Positions 46,129 through 55,687 of a stretch of 64,000 nt of DNA are shown in pieces. Position numbers and translations under genes: made by a program. Each line of letters begins with the position of its first letter. The first letter of the stretch is position 1. The DNA is from CAZWCE01 sp964632505 (GTDB lineage Bacteria; Planctomycetota; Planctomycetia; Pirellulales; Thermoguttaceae), in the NCBI GenBank assembly GCA_964632505.1, contig CAZWCE010000006.1, positions 213,029 to 277,028 on the forward strand. The letters run 5' to 3'. The notes beneath the pieces were generated by a model. That model was not told where the DNA came from. It saw only the letters and a program-made list of their open reading frames with translations, and searched no databases.

Positions 46129-46665
46129 AAGTTCGTTCCTTTCTATTCCATGGACCTTGGCATGCTCGATTCTTCAAGTCGGTTCTTGCCGGATACAATA
46201 AAATAACATTTCTGCAAAGATCTTTGTACCAGTGCTCCGACACTGGAACGCTCATAAGTCGAGAAAAGCGGCGGCTGCCCCCTGGCAACACCCTATTTTT
46301 TCCGGGCGATCCTTCTTGTTCAATATACCTGTTTTTGTGTAGATGGGTATGTTGGGATTTCCGGGTGCTTTTCTCTGGTTCTGCGTTTCATCGCTGCCGT
46401 GAAAAAAGGAACCGATTTGAACAATTATTCCGGATAAAGAACACGATCGTATGGATTTTGACGATTAATTTCCGATGAGTGAAGAGTAGGGTTGGCTCAT
46501 GAATGGCTCCCTTGCTCTCGACGGGTTGCCGACACATAGGCGAAAATCATCCAAAAAGAATAGTGAAAAAAGTGAAAGTGTGAAAAATGATGGCAATGCT
46601 TGCCCTCTCGATCGGAAAGAACCAAGCATCTCTGCCACGCCGTGATGGACTAAAAAAAATCTGAA
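46129..46665. other. AT-rich intergenic region
   Basis: About 540 bases between divergent genes. No supported gene. It contains a perfect 6-bp hairpin CCAGTG/CACTGG (46229-46246, six-base loop) without a T run, and a GC-rich patch at 46262-46295. Promoters for both flanking genes are expected here. Confidence 0.4.
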
Positions 46666-48456
46666 ATGAAAGCGATCGACCACCTTCATTTTATCGGGAA
46701 ACGGATGGAAGACATGACGCGAACGCAGCAAGAAGCGAAGCAGGCCTTTCGGGAAGGACGTTGGGCCGAAGCGGAAAGGCACTACCGAAATCTTCTGGAA
46801 GAGCATCCCCGGGAAGCGACGCTCTGGAACGACCTGGGAACGTTGTTGCAAACGCAGGAACGACACCGGGAAGCGTGTGATTGCTTTCGTCAGGCCGTGA
46901 AGTGCGATCCGGAATTGGGTGTCGCGCACTTGAATCTGGCAGGCGTGTTGAGCGTGCTGCACCGCTTTGAAGAGTCGCTTCCCCACTTCGAGCAATCGAT
47001 CCGATTGATGCCTGAAAAGAGCGAGCCCCATTACTATCAGGGACACGCGTTCCAATCGATGGGCAACCGTCGAGAGGCGCTCTCGGCCTTCTGTCGGGCA
47101 ACCGCTTTGGCGCCCGAGGAGAAGGACTGCCTCTTGTCGCTCGGACGCCTCTATTTCGATCTGCGGGATTATCCCCGCGCCGTGGATTGCTTTCGAAAAA
47201 TGACGGAACTCTACCCGGACGATGCTTCCGCTTGGCTCACGCTCGGTTACCTTCACGAGAAGGATGGTTCGTTCCAGCAGGCAATGGATTGCTATCGTCG
47301 CGTGCTCCGGCTCGAACAGGATTCGCCGGTCGCCCGGCATCGACTGGCGGAAATCCTCTGCCGCTTCGGCCACCACCGCGAATCGATTCCCGAATTCGAG
47401 GCCGCGCTGCGATTTGCCCCCGGCCGGCCGGATATCCTCGTCGGGTACAGCAAAGCGCTTTTGGCGACGGGCCAATACAAGAAAGGATGGGAAGCGTTCG
47501 AATATCGCAAGCTGGGGACGCACGGTACCTGGCAATTGCATCAATTGCCCGTCTGGCAGGGACATCCCGACAAGGATCAAACGATTCTCGCTTACGGCGA
47601 GGAAGGCTCGGGAACGGAAGTCCTGTTCGCATCGTGCGTTCCCGATCTTCAGGAAGACATCGGCCATTGTATCCTCGAATGCGACAAGCGGCTGCATCCT
47701 CTGTTCGCCCGATCTTTTCCAGAGGTGACCTTGGTCCTCCCCGCCGTCGAACCGGTCACCCCGGATACCTTTCTCGGAAAAAATTGCGACGCCCAAATTG
47801 CGCTGGGAAGCCTGCCGCGATACTACCGCTATGCCCACGATGCTTTTCCGAAGCAGGCGGCTTACTTGAAAGCCGATTCCAGGAAACAGGCCCTTTGGGA
47901 TGCCCGTCTCTCGGAACATGGAAAATCGGCGAGAGTCGGTTTTTCCTGGGAAGGACGGGGTACCGGCGAACCGGTCTCTCAACAACGCATGGAACTGCCG
48001 CTTTGGCGTCCGCTGGTTCAGGGGACTTCCTGCCGGTGGTTCAATCTCCAGTTGGGACGCATCGGCGAAGAGGCCGATCGGCTGCAAGAGCCGTGGCAGG
48101 CATCGATCTTCCGCTATCCCGAGGTGCTCCAATCCCAGGACTTCGAGGAGCTCGCGGCGATGATCGCTTCACTCGATCTGGTGATCTGCACCAGCGGTTT
48201 GATGGCTCATCTGGCCGGGGCACTGGGCATTCCCGTCTGGCTGCTTTTGCACACCAGTTGCGACTGGCGTTGGAATCTGCTTGAGGACCGCTCGCCATGG
48301 CATCCGACGATGAGGATCTTTCGCCATCGAGAGGAGGTTCCTTCAGAGCGGTTCTTCTCCGAGCTTCGCGAGACATTCGAGGAATTTCTACGGCATCGCG
48401 CCGAATCGGCGGTGAAATCGCCCCCGCCGCTTCGCATCATTCAGCGCACCGCCTGA
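46666..48456 (+). CDS. TPR-repeat protein with glycosyltransferase-like C-terminal domain
   Basis: 596 residues. About seven tetratricopeptide repeats fill residues 20-285 (for example LWNDLGTLLQTQERHREACD, ASAWLTLGYLHEKDGSFQQA). The C-terminal half ends in a nucleotide-sugar-like segment: VGFSWEGRG, DLVICTSGLMAHLAGALGIPVWLLL and DWRWNLLEDRSPWHPTMRIFR, resembling GT9/GT41-related TPR proteins. Possibly protein or glycan glycosylation, unproven. Starts at 46705 or 46714 are possible; none has a strong ribosome site. Confidence 0.75.
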   Translation: MKAIDHLHFIGKRMEDMTRTQQEAKQAFREGRWAEAERHYRNLLEEHPREATLWNDLGTLLQTQERHREACDCFRQAVKCDPELGVAHLNLAGVLSVLHRFEESLPHFEQSIRLMPEKSEPHYYQGHAFQSMGNRREALSAFCRATALAPEEKDCLLSLGRLYFDLRDYPRAVDCFRKMTELYPDDASAWLTLGYLHEKDGSFQQAMDCYRRVLRLEQDSPVARHRLAEILCRFGHHRESIPEFEAALRFAPGRPDILVGYSKALLATGQYKKGWEAFEYRKLGTHGTWQLHQLPVWQGHPDKDQTILAYGEEGSGTEVLFASCVPDLQEDIGHCILECDKRLHPLFARSFPEVTLVLPAVEPVTPDTFLGKNCDAQIALGSLPRYYRYAHDAFPKQAAYLKADSRKQALWDARLSEHGKSARVGFSWEGRGTGEPVSQQRMELPLWRPLVQGTSCRWFNLQLGRIGEEADRLQEPWQASIFRYPEVLQSQDFEELAAMIASLDLVICTSGLMAHLAGALGIPVWLLLHTSCDWRWNLLEDRSPWHPTMRIFRHREEVPSERFFSELRETFEEFLRHRAESAVKSPPPLRIIQRTA

Positions 48457-48925
48457 GCGGTGCGGATTCGGAAGATTTCTTCCATTCCTTCCGATCATCG
48501 GACGGAACCGTTGCGCGCCGTGCACGCGGCGATGCGTTTTCTTCTCAGCCGTCAGAATCGGGGGAAACCGTTCTTTCCGCAGGGGAAGTGTCGGCGGCAG
48601 ATTCCTCATTCCAAGCATTGTTCGGAAAGGTTTGGAATTTTATCCATCTTTCGTACGATGCGTAGGATACCACCGATGTTTTTTTCGGTCCCGGACCATC
48701 TTCGGGTTGTTCCATGCGCAAGACGCAGGACGACTCTTGGTTTCTCCCCCGAGATTTTCATTTTTTCTTCCGACCCCCCGGATTTCAGCCATTTCCCCCA
48801 TCAAGAGGTGACACTCCACATCGGAGGGGCGTTTTCTATAAATTCAATTCCTATAACAACTTATGTATTTTGGTTTTCGGTTTGGTTATACAGAGATGGC
48901 GACTTAAATACCAATAAATAGATGG

Positions 48926-48953
48926 AAAAACTCCGGATTGCTTTTCTCCGGAG
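48926..48953 (-). terminator. Terminator-like hairpin with no known gene upstream
   Basis: Read on the minus strand, CTCCGG, an 11-base loop, CCGGAG, then five T. There is no recognised minus-strand gene upstream within this gap. Confidence 0.4.
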
Positions 48954-49105
48954 CGATTGCGTTGTAAAATTCAATAAATAATTTTTTATCAATTTTTGCT
49001 TGGAAGTTCTGGACAGAACGATTCGGTTGAGTTAGATTAAACGAATCATCGATCTTTTTTCCGCGGGCAGCCCTTGTTTCCCGTGATGTATATTCCCGCA
49101 GACTT

Positions 49106-49116
49106 CCCCCCCCCCC
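49106..49116 (+). repeat. Homopolymer tract of eleven C
   Basis: Uninterrupted C11 in the intergenic region 178 bases before nqrA; the longest single-base run noticed in the window. Confidence 0.9.
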
Positions 49117-49293
49117 TTCGCATATCCGCAAATCACTGCATGCCCCAGGCATTGCGGAAACATCATCAGGCCAGGGTTCCCGGGTGCACAATGATCCGAG
49201 GGTGAACCGATCCACTTACCGCCCTTTGGTCTCCCCGGCTGCGACGTTGGAACGCTGCCACTTGATGGTCATCAGGAAAAAGTAGAGGATCCA

Positions 49294-50643
49294 ATGCGAC
49301 AGATTCGCATAGAAAAAGGTTTGGACCTGCCCATCTCCGGAGCTCCGGAACCGATCATCGAAGAAGGACCTTCCCTGCGTCATGTGGCGGTGACCGGGAC
49401 CGACTATCTCGGGATGAAACCGCGTTTATGGGTCGAAGAAGGCGATAAGGTCAAGCTCGGTCAGCTTCTCTTCGAGGACAAGAAGAACCCGGGCGTGCAT
49501 TTCACCTCGCCGGGCAGCGGCACGGTTCGCGCGATCCATCGCGGCGCGAAGCGTCTTTTCCTTTCGATCGTCATCGCGTTGGACGGCGACGAAAAGGTCG
49601 AGTTCGAGTCTTATCGGCCCGATGAGCTGGTCTCCCTCGACAGTTCCACCGTGCGGAATCAGTTGAATCAAGCCGGCCTCTGGTCTTGTCTTCGCACCCG
49701 ACCATTCAGCAAGATTCCATCCCTGGAGTCGGTTCCGGAGGCGTTGTTCGTCACGGCTATCGACACGAACCCTCTCTCCGCCGATCCCGCCGTGGTACTG
49801 AGTCACCGCGAAGTCGACTTCGTCAACGGGTTGAAGGTCCTTGGACGTATTTGCGGCAAAAAGATCTATCTCTGCCGCGGGCCCTCCGGCCCGATTCCCG
49901 GTGGCGACCTGCCCCACGTGGAACCGGTCCTTTTTGAAGGACCGCATCCGGCAGGATTGCCCGGCACGCACATTCATTTTCTTGATCCGGTCCATCAAGG
50001 AAAAAAAGTCTGGTACCTCAACTACCAAGATGTCGCCGCGATCGGCTATTTCTTCACGCACGGAGAGATCGACCCTCAGCGTGTGATTTCCCTGGCCGGG
50101 CCGATGATTCAAAAACCGCGATTGCTGCGAACTCGTCTGGGAGCGAGCATTCCGGAGCTGACCGAAAACCAATTGCGCGACGGTGCCGTCCGATTGATCT
50201 CCGGCAATGTACTCCGCGGTCGGAAGGTCGAAGAAGGACTCCGCCACCTCGGGCGTTACGACCTGCAGGTCACCGCGATCGAAGAACCCCAGCAGGGGGA
50301 ACTGTTCGGTTGGATCAGCCCCGGTTTCAAGAAGCACTCCCTCACCCGGACGGTGATCTCCGCGTTCGAACCCCTGAAGAAGTTTCAAATGACCGCGGCA
50401 TCCCATGGCGGCCATCGCGCCATTTATCCGGTCGAGCAATTCGAACGCGTCATGCCGTTGGAGATCTTGCCGGTCTTTCTGTTCCGCGCTTTGGAGATCG
50501 GCGATGTGGAACAGGCCGAAGCACTGGGATGTCTGGAACTCGACGAGGAAGATTTGGCCCTATGCACCTACGCCGATCCCGGAAAAAACGATTACGGCCG
50601 GACGCTTCGCGACATGCTTGAAACGATTGAGAAAGAAGGATAA
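49294..50643 (+). CDS. nqrA: Na+-translocating NADH:quinone reductase subunit A
   Basis: 449 residues; peripheral cytoplasmic subunit of the Na+-pumping NADH:quinone oxidoreductase, implicated in quinone binding. Typical opening (RIEKGLDLPISGAP), DYLGMKPRLWVEEGDKVKLGQ, FTSPGSGTV, and the C-terminal PVEQFERVMPLEILP / CTYADPGKNDYG are present. First gene of nqrABCDEF, all on the plus strand. AGAGGATCC precedes the ATG. Confidence 0.96.
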   Translation: MRQIRIEKGLDLPISGAPEPIIEEGPSLRHVAVTGTDYLGMKPRLWVEEGDKVKLGQLLFEDKKNPGVHFTSPGSGTVRAIHRGAKRLFLSIVIALDGDEKVEFESYRPDELVSLDSSTVRNQLNQAGLWSCLRTRPFSKIPSLESVPEALFVTAIDTNPLSADPAVVLSHREVDFVNGLKVLGRICGKKIYLCRGPSGPIPGGDLPHVEPVLFEGPHPAGLPGTHIHFLDPVHQGKKVWYLNYQDVAAIGYFFTHGEIDPQRVISLAGPMIQKPRLLRTRLGASIPELTENQLRDGAVRLISGNVLRGRKVEEGLRHLGRYDLQVTAIEEPQQGELFGWISPGFKKHSLTRTVISAFEPLKKFQMTAASHGGHRAIYPVEQFERVMPLEILPVFLFRALEIGDVEQAEALGCLELDEEDLALCTYADPGKNDYGRTLRDMLETIEKEG

Positions 50644-50732
50644 CCCGACCTGCCCGTCTTCATTTTCCGATCTGCTTGGCGGGAGTGAGACGCCCCGTGT
50701 CGTCTCCGCACGTCGATGAAAGGTATACCGTT

Positions 50733-51959
50733 ATGAATCCGATACGATCCCTGTTCGATCGCCTGGAACCGACCTTCGGCAAGGACGGGAAACTCAAGGT
50801 GTTCTACCCGCTTTATGAAGCGATCGAGACGTTTTTCTTCACGCCGCGGGAACCGACCACCGGGACCACGCACGTTCGCGACACCCTCGATTACAAGCGG
50901 TTGATGATGACGGTCGTCATCGCCCTGATTCCGTGCACCCTGATGGCGATGTACAACACCGGCCTACAGGCGAATCAGGTCATGGAATCGATGGGGATCT
51001 CGACCGCCTCCGGTTGGCGCGGCGCCGTGATGGGGATCTTGCAGTTGGGATACGACCCCGACAGTCTGCTCTCCTGCTTCGTCCATGGAGCCCTCTACTT
51101 TTTGCCGGCGTATCTCGTCTGTATGGTGGTGGGAGGTTCCTGGGAAGTGCTTTTCGCCATCGTTCGCGGCCACGAGGTCAACGAAGGGTTTTTCGTCACC
51201 GGTCTGCTGTTCCCGCTCATTCTTCCTCCGACGATTCCGCTCTGGCAGGTCGCCGTGGGCATCACTTTCGGAGTGGTGCTCGGCAAGGAGATCTTCGGCG
51301 GTACCGGACGGAACTTCCTGAATCCGGCCCTGACCGCCCGGGCGTATTTGTTCTTCGCTCATGCCGGCGACATCTCCGGCAACTCCGTGTGGACCGCCGT
51401 CGACGGCTATTCCGCGCCCACGCCGCTGAGCATCGCGATGGATCCGGCCCAGGGGGGGATTCGTGAGGTTTCGCAAGCCGGCTACAGTTGGCTGGAAGCA
51501 TTTTTCGGATTCATTCCCGGCTCGATGGGAGAGACCTCGACCCTGGCTTGTCTGATCGGTCTGGCGATCCTGCTGATCACCGGAGTCGCCTCCTGGCGCA
51601 TCATGCTCAGCATGACCGTCGCCGCGTTCGCGATGGCCGGGCTGTTCAACCTCATCGGCAGCGAGACGAACGCCGCGTTCGAAGTCGGTCCGCTCTGGCA
51701 TTTCGTGCTCGGCGGGTTCGCCTTCGGCATGGTCTTCATGGCGACCGATCCGGTCTCCGCCGCGATGACCCGCACCGGACAGTACATCTACGGGGCCCTC
51801 ATCGGCTTGTTGGTCCTGATTGTCCGCGTGGTGAATCCGGCCTATCCGGAAGGGACCATGCTTGCGATCCTGTTCGGCAACATGGCTGCTCCCTTGATCG
51901 ACTATTACGTCGTGAAAGCCTTCATCCAGCGCCGGGCGGTCCGTATGGCGGCCTCCTGA
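50733..51959 (+). CDS. nqrB: Na+-translocating NADH:quinone reductase subunit B
   Basis: 408 residues, multi-helix membrane subunit that carries covalent FMN and riboflavin. The start ATG at 50733 gives a normal N-terminus (MNPIRSLFDRLEPTF). GRNFLNPALTARAYLFF and TDPVSAAMTRTGQYIYG match NqrB/RnfD. The flavinylation site reads DGYSAPT with Thr230; the usual text is DGYSGAT, so two residues differ while Thr is kept. ApbE, which would attach FMN, is encoded at 55688. Begins about 90 bases after nqrA. Confidence 0.96.
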   Translation: MNPIRSLFDRLEPTFGKDGKLKVFYPLYEAIETFFFTPREPTTGTTHVRDTLDYKRLMMTVVIALIPCTLMAMYNTGLQANQVMESMGISTASGWRGAVMGILQLGYDPDSLLSCFVHGALYFLPAYLVCMVVGGSWEVLFAIVRGHEVNEGFFVTGLLFPLILPPTIPLWQVAVGITFGVVLGKEIFGGTGRNFLNPALTARAYLFFAHAGDISGNSVWTAVDGYSAPTPLSIAMDPAQGGIREVSQAGYSWLEAFFGFIPGSMGETSTLACLIGLAILLITGVASWRIMLSMTVAAFAMAGLFNLIGSETNAAFEVGPLWHFVLGGFAFGMVFMATDPVSAAMTRTGQYIYGALIGLLVLIVRVVNPAYPEGTMLAILFGNMAAPLIDYYVVKAFIQRRAVRMAAS

Positions 51960-52046
51960 CAGAGACAACCGGCGACGGTATCGGCATTGGCCCGTCTGCT
52001 TTTTTGGGAATATACATTTTTCGATCAACCGGAAGGATAGATTCCG

Positions 52047-52853
52047 ATGGCTAACGAATCGACCTTGAGAACCGTGGGAGTTGCCGCGGGCGTGTGCATC
52101 GTCTGTTCCGTGCTCGTCTCCACCGCCTCGGTCAAGCTGCGCCCGATCCAAGAGAAGAACAAAAGCCTGTATATGAAGGAGAATATCCTTTTGGCGGCGG
52201 ATCTCAAAAAGCGTGGCGACGATCAGGACGTAGAGAAACTCTTTGAGAATATCGAAGAGGAGATCATCAATCTCCAGACCGACCAGGTCGCCGACGACAT
52301 GGACCCCGAGGAGTTCGATTTCCGCAAGGCGGCCAAGGATCCGGCGCAGAGCACCATCCTGGAAACCGACGAAGATATGGCCGATATCCGGCGCCGACCG
52401 AATTATGCGCCGATCTATTTCTACAAAAAAGACGGCAAGATCCAGAGCGTGATCCTCCCGATCTACGGCCGCGGTCTCTGGTCGACCATGTACGGTTTTC
52501 TCGCGCTGGACCGCGATCTGAACACCATCAAGAATATCGGCTTCTATGAAGACGGTGAAACGCCCGGACTCGGCGGCGAAATCAATAACCCGCAGTGGCA
52601 GGATAAATGGGTCGGCAAGAAAGCGTTCGACAAGTCGGACAATCCGGTGATCCGCGTTCTCCGCGGCAGTGTCGACCCCGACGACCCCAACGTCGAGCAC
52701 CAGGTGGACGGCATCGCCGGCGCGACACTCACCTCAAACGGCGTCACCAACACCGTCCGTTTCTGGCTGGGCGATCACGGCTTCGGACCCTATCTCGACA
52801 AGCTGAGAGAACAAATCGATTCGAACTCTTCTTCCAATCCTTCCAATCAATAA
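52047..52853 (+). CDS. nqrC: Na+-translocating NADH:quinone reductase subunit C
   Basis: 268 residues, one N-terminal membrane helix (VGVAAGVCIVCSVLVSTASV) and an FMN-binding domain outside. The ApbE target DGIAGATLTS is at 221-230, with Thr227 the expected FMN-linked residue. GRGLWSTMYGF and GETPGLGGEINNP are family hallmarks. Confidence 0.96.
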   Translation: MANESTLRTVGVAAGVCIVCSVLVSTASVKLRPIQEKNKSLYMKENILLAADLKKRGDDQDVEKLFENIEEEIINLQTDQVADDMDPEEFDFRKAAKDPAQSTILETDEDMADIRRRPNYAPIYFYKKDGKIQSVILPIYGRGLWSTMYGFLALDRDLNTIKNIGFYEDGETPGLGGEINNPQWQDKWVGKKAFDKSDNPVIRVLRGSVDPDDPNVEHQVDGIAGATLTSNGVTNTVRFWLGDHGFGPYLDKLREQIDSNSSSNPSNQ

Positions 52854-52863
52854 GTGGCGAGTC

Positions 52864-53490
52864 ATGTCAGCGAAACTGAAAAAAATCCTGTTCGAGCCGA
52901 TCTTCCGCAACAACCCGATCGCGGCCCAGGTCCTCGGCATCTGTTCGGCCCTGGCGGTGACGACCAAGCTCGAGACGACGTTCATCATGTGCCTGGCGGT
53001 CATTTTCGTGATGGTCGGTTCGAACGTCGCCGTTTCGGTCATCCGCCGCCTGATTCCCAGCAGTATCCGGATGATCATCGAAATGACGATTATCGCTTCG
53101 CTGGTGATCCTGGTCGACCAGTTTCTAAAGGCCGCTTTCTTCAGCATCAGCAAAGAACTGTCGGTCTTCGTCGGGCTGATCATCACCAACTGTATTATTA
53201 TGGGCCGGGCCGAGGCGTTCGCCATCAAGAATAACGTCCTGGAAAGCACTCTCGACGGACTCGGCAACGGATTGGGCTACAGCGTGGTTCTGCTCTCGGT
53301 CGGGTTCTTCCGCGAGCTGGTCGGCACCGGAAAGCTTTTCGGTGTCTCCATCCTCCCGCTGACGACCGAAGGAGGCTGGTATCCCGGAAACGGCCTGATG
53401 GTCCTCTCGCCGGGCGCGTTTTTCCTGATCGGATTCTTCATCTGGATCCTGAAAACCGCCATCCCCGACATGATCGAGGAGGAAGAATAG
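52864..53490 (+). CDS. nqrD: Na+-translocating NADH:quinone reductase subunit D
   Basis: 208 residues, about six membrane helices. KKILFEPIFRNNPIAAQVLGICSALAVTTKLET-type opening (first half shown by LGICSALAVTTKLE) and GRAEAFAIKNNV match NqrD/RnfE. The Cys in GICSALA contributes to the intramembrane iron centre shared with NqrE. Starts 10 bases after nqrC. Confidence 0.95.
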   Translation: MSAKLKKILFEPIFRNNPIAAQVLGICSALAVTTKLETTFIMCLAVIFVMVGSNVAVSVIRRLIPSSIRMIIEMTIIASLVILVDQFLKAAFFSISKELSVFVGLIITNCIIMGRAEAFAIKNNVLESTLDGLGNGLGYSVVLLSVGFFRELVGTGKLFGVSILPLTTEGGWYPGNGLMVLSPGAFFLIGFFIWILKTAIPDMIEEEE

Positions 53491-53570
53491 ACGCCGGGAA
53501 CACGCTGTTCCGTGTTTCCCGAGCATTCCCTTTGGATTCATCCCTTCAACCGAAATAAAAGTGTCCTGCC

Positions 53571-54182
53571 ATGTTGGAACATTCCTTGAGCCTGTTCGTA
53601 CAAACGGTTTTTGTCGAGAACCTGGCACTCGCCTTTTTCCTGGGTATGTGTACCTTCCTGGCCGTTTCCAAGAAGGTGGAGACGGCCTTTGGACTGGGGG
53701 TCGCGGTGATTGTCGTCCAAGGCATCACCGTCCCGGTGAATAACCTCATTTCCCATTACCTTCTCCAGGAAGGGGCGTTGGCCTGGGCCGGTCTGCCGGA
53801 TCTCGATTTGAGCTTCCTGTCGCTGTTGAGCTTCATCGGCGTCATTGCGGCGATGGTCCAGATCCTCGAAATGACCCTCGACCGTTTCTTCCCGAAATTG
53901 TACACCAACCTGGGGATTTTCCTGCCGTTGATCACCGTCAACTGCGCCATCCTCGGCGGTTCGTTGTTCATGGTTGAACGCGACTACCATCTCTGGGACA
54001 GCATCCAATTCGGGGTCTATTCCGGCTTCGGCTGGGCCCTGGCGATCGTGCTGCTGGCCGGCATCCGGGAAAAAATGACCTACAGCAATGTCCCCGAGGG
54101 GCTCCGCGGGCTCGGCATCACCTTCATCACCGTCGGTCTGATGGCACTGGCCTTCATGTGCTTTTCGGGAATCCAGTTATAA
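53571..54182 (+). CDS. nqrE: Na+-translocating NADH:quinone reductase subunit E
   Basis: 203 residues with six membrane helices, the inverted partner of NqrD. LALAFFLGMCTFLAVSKKVET and LPLITVNCAILGGSLF carry the conserved Cys residues of the intramembrane iron centre. About 80 bases after nqrD. Confidence 0.95.
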   Translation: MLEHSLSLFVQTVFVENLALAFFLGMCTFLAVSKKVETAFGLGVAVIVVQGITVPVNNLISHYLLQEGALAWAGLPDLDLSFLSLLSFIGVIAAMVQILEMTLDRFFPKLYTNLGIFLPLITVNCAILGGSLFMVERDYHLWDSIQFGVYSGFGWALAIVLLAGIREKMTYSNVPEGLRGLGITFITVGLMALAFMCFSGIQL

Positions 54183-54290
54183 TCCATCTTTCAGGCGAGA
54201 CGCGGATCGCCATGGCGGTCGGTCCAGCCCCTTATTGTCGATCCACTAAAATAACTTTTCGAACTGAATTCATCGCTTCTGAGGTCCGTC

Positions 54291-55535
54291 ATGGTCACCG
54301 AATTAGAGCTGTTTCAAATATTTGCAGGCGTGGTCGCCTTTTCCGGAATCGTCCTGCTGTTGGTGGCGATCATTCTTCTGGCGAAGTCGACGCTCGTGCC
54401 CTCCGGCGAAGTGCGCCTTCGCATCAACGAAGACCCGAAAAAGGATCTTCTCGTTCCGGTCGGCGGGAAACTGCTCGGCGCCCTTTCCGACAAGGAGATC
54501 TATCTCCCTTCCGCCTGTGGTGGCGGTGGAACCTGTGCCCAGTGCAAGGTCGTCATCAAGGAAGGCGGCGGAGAGATCCTCCCGACCGAACGGGGGCTGG
54601 TCACTCGGCGCGAAATGCGCGAAGGCGTGCGACTCGGCTGTCAGGTCCCGGTTAAACAAGACATGGACCTGGAGATTCCCCCGGAGATCTTCGACGTGCG
54701 GAAATGGGAATGCACGGTCCGCTCCAACCGGAACGTGGCGACGTTCATCAAGGAGCTCATCCTGGAATTGCCCGAGGGAGAGGACGTGAACTTCAAAGCG
54801 GGCGGCTACATCCAGATCGAATGTCCCCCCTTCGAGCTTTCCTTCAAGGATTTCGACATCGAGAAAGAGTATCACGAAGATTGGGATCGCTTCAATGTGT
54901 GGGACTACGAAGCGAAGTTCTCCGAAGGAGTAACGCGGGCCTATTCCATGGCCAATTACCCGTCGGAGAAGGGGATCATCATGCTGAACGTCCGCATCGC
55001 CACGCCGCCGCCGAGTGCGCCGAAGGCGCCTCCGGGGGTGATGTCGTCCTACATTTTCAATCTCAAACCGGGCGACCACGTGACCATCAGCGGTCCCTAC
55101 GGTGAGTTCTTCATCCAGGACACGCCCGCCGAGAAGATCTATATCGGTGGCGGAGCCGGCATGGCCCCCTTGCGATCGCACATTTTCGAACTGCTCAAGA
55201 ATCGCAAAGCGAAGGAGAAAATCTCTTACTGGTACGGAGCCCGAAGCCTTCGCGAGACGTTCTACGCCGAAGAGTTCGAGGAGCTTGCCGAGGAATTCCC
55301 GAATTTCCAGTGGAATTTGGCCCTCTCCGAGCCGATGCCGGAAGACAACTGGCAAGGACCGACCGGGTTCATCCATAAGGTGGTGTACGAGAACTATCTC
55401 AAGGACCACCCGGCGCCGGAAGACTGCGAATACTACATGTGTGGTCCCCCGATGATGATCAGTGCCGTGATGGATATGCTCGACAACCTCGGCGTCGAAC
55501 GCGATAATATCTACTTCGACGATTTCGGAATCTAG
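54291..55535 (+). CDS. nqrF: Na+-translocating NADH:quinone reductase subunit F
   Basis: 414 residues; NADH entry subunit. N-terminal helix (FAGVVAFSGIVLLLVAIILL), 2Fe-2S domain with Cys76, Cys82, Cys85 and Cys117 (ACGGGGTCAQC ... GCQV), FAD motif RAYSMANYP and NADH site GGGAGMAPLRSH, ending CGPPMM ... YFDDFGI. Last subunit of the operon; a strong hairpin follows. Confidence 0.97.
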   Translation: MVTELELFQIFAGVVAFSGIVLLLVAIILLAKSTLVPSGEVRLRINEDPKKDLLVPVGGKLLGALSDKEIYLPSACGGGGTCAQCKVVIKEGGGEILPTERGLVTRREMREGVRLGCQVPVKQDMDLEIPPEIFDVRKWECTVRSNRNVATFIKELILELPEGEDVNFKAGGYIQIECPPFELSFKDFDIEKEYHEDWDRFNVWDYEAKFSEGVTRAYSMANYPSEKGIIMLNVRIATPPPSAPKAPPGVMSSYIFNLKPGDHVTISGPYGEFFIQDTPAEKIYIGGGAGMAPLRSHIFELLKNRKAKEKISYWYGARSLRETFYAEEFEELAEEFPNFQWNLALSEPMPEDNWQGPTGFIHKVVYENYLKDHPAPEDCEYYMCGPPMMISAVMDMLDNLGVERDNIYFDDFGI

Positions 55536-55603
55536 GTTTTTTCGTCCGGTGCCCACCCCGGAACGACACGCTTGCAAGCATCCGGCTCCACCGCGATACG
55601 GCC

Positions 55604-55664
55604 AAGAGGAATCTGCTCTTTTTCGCCCCATGCGCGAAGAGACGAGAGATTCCTCTTTCTTTTC
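55604..55664 (+). terminator. Hairpin terminator or attenuator between nqrF and apbE
   Basis: AAGAGGAATCT (55604-55614) pairs perfectly with AGATTCCTCTT (55647-55657); the loop itself can pair (CTCTT with AAGAG), and TTTCTTTT follows. It ends about 25 bases before the apbE start. Confidence 0.7.
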
Positions 55665-55687
55665 CCTTTCAGCCAGGAGGCTTTTCC

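Larger units (their letters stand above)
48457..49293. other. Long intergenic region upstream of nqrA
   Basis: About 840 bases without a gene I can support. The left part is AT-rich; 49080-49290 is GC-rich with several short inverted repeats, an 11-C run and CCGCAA/TTGCGG enclosing ATGCC/GGCAT on the minus strand. A minus-strand hairpin with a T run sits at 48926-48953. A small RNA or long leader is possible. Confidence 0.4.

Noticed and set aside
46229..46246. Perfect CCAGTG/CACTGG hairpin
   Set aside because: No T run on either strand and no evidence of protein binding; kept only as a note in the gap description.
46250..46295. GC-rich patch with GGCAAC resembling part of a SAM riboswitch
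   Set aside because: Only a short match; the other conserved blocks are missing and no gene for methionine metabolism follows.
48904..49215. 103-codon minus-strand frame in the pre-nqr gap
   Set aside because: No family resemblance, and the T-run hairpin at 48926 lies inside its end, which is unlikely for a coding gene.
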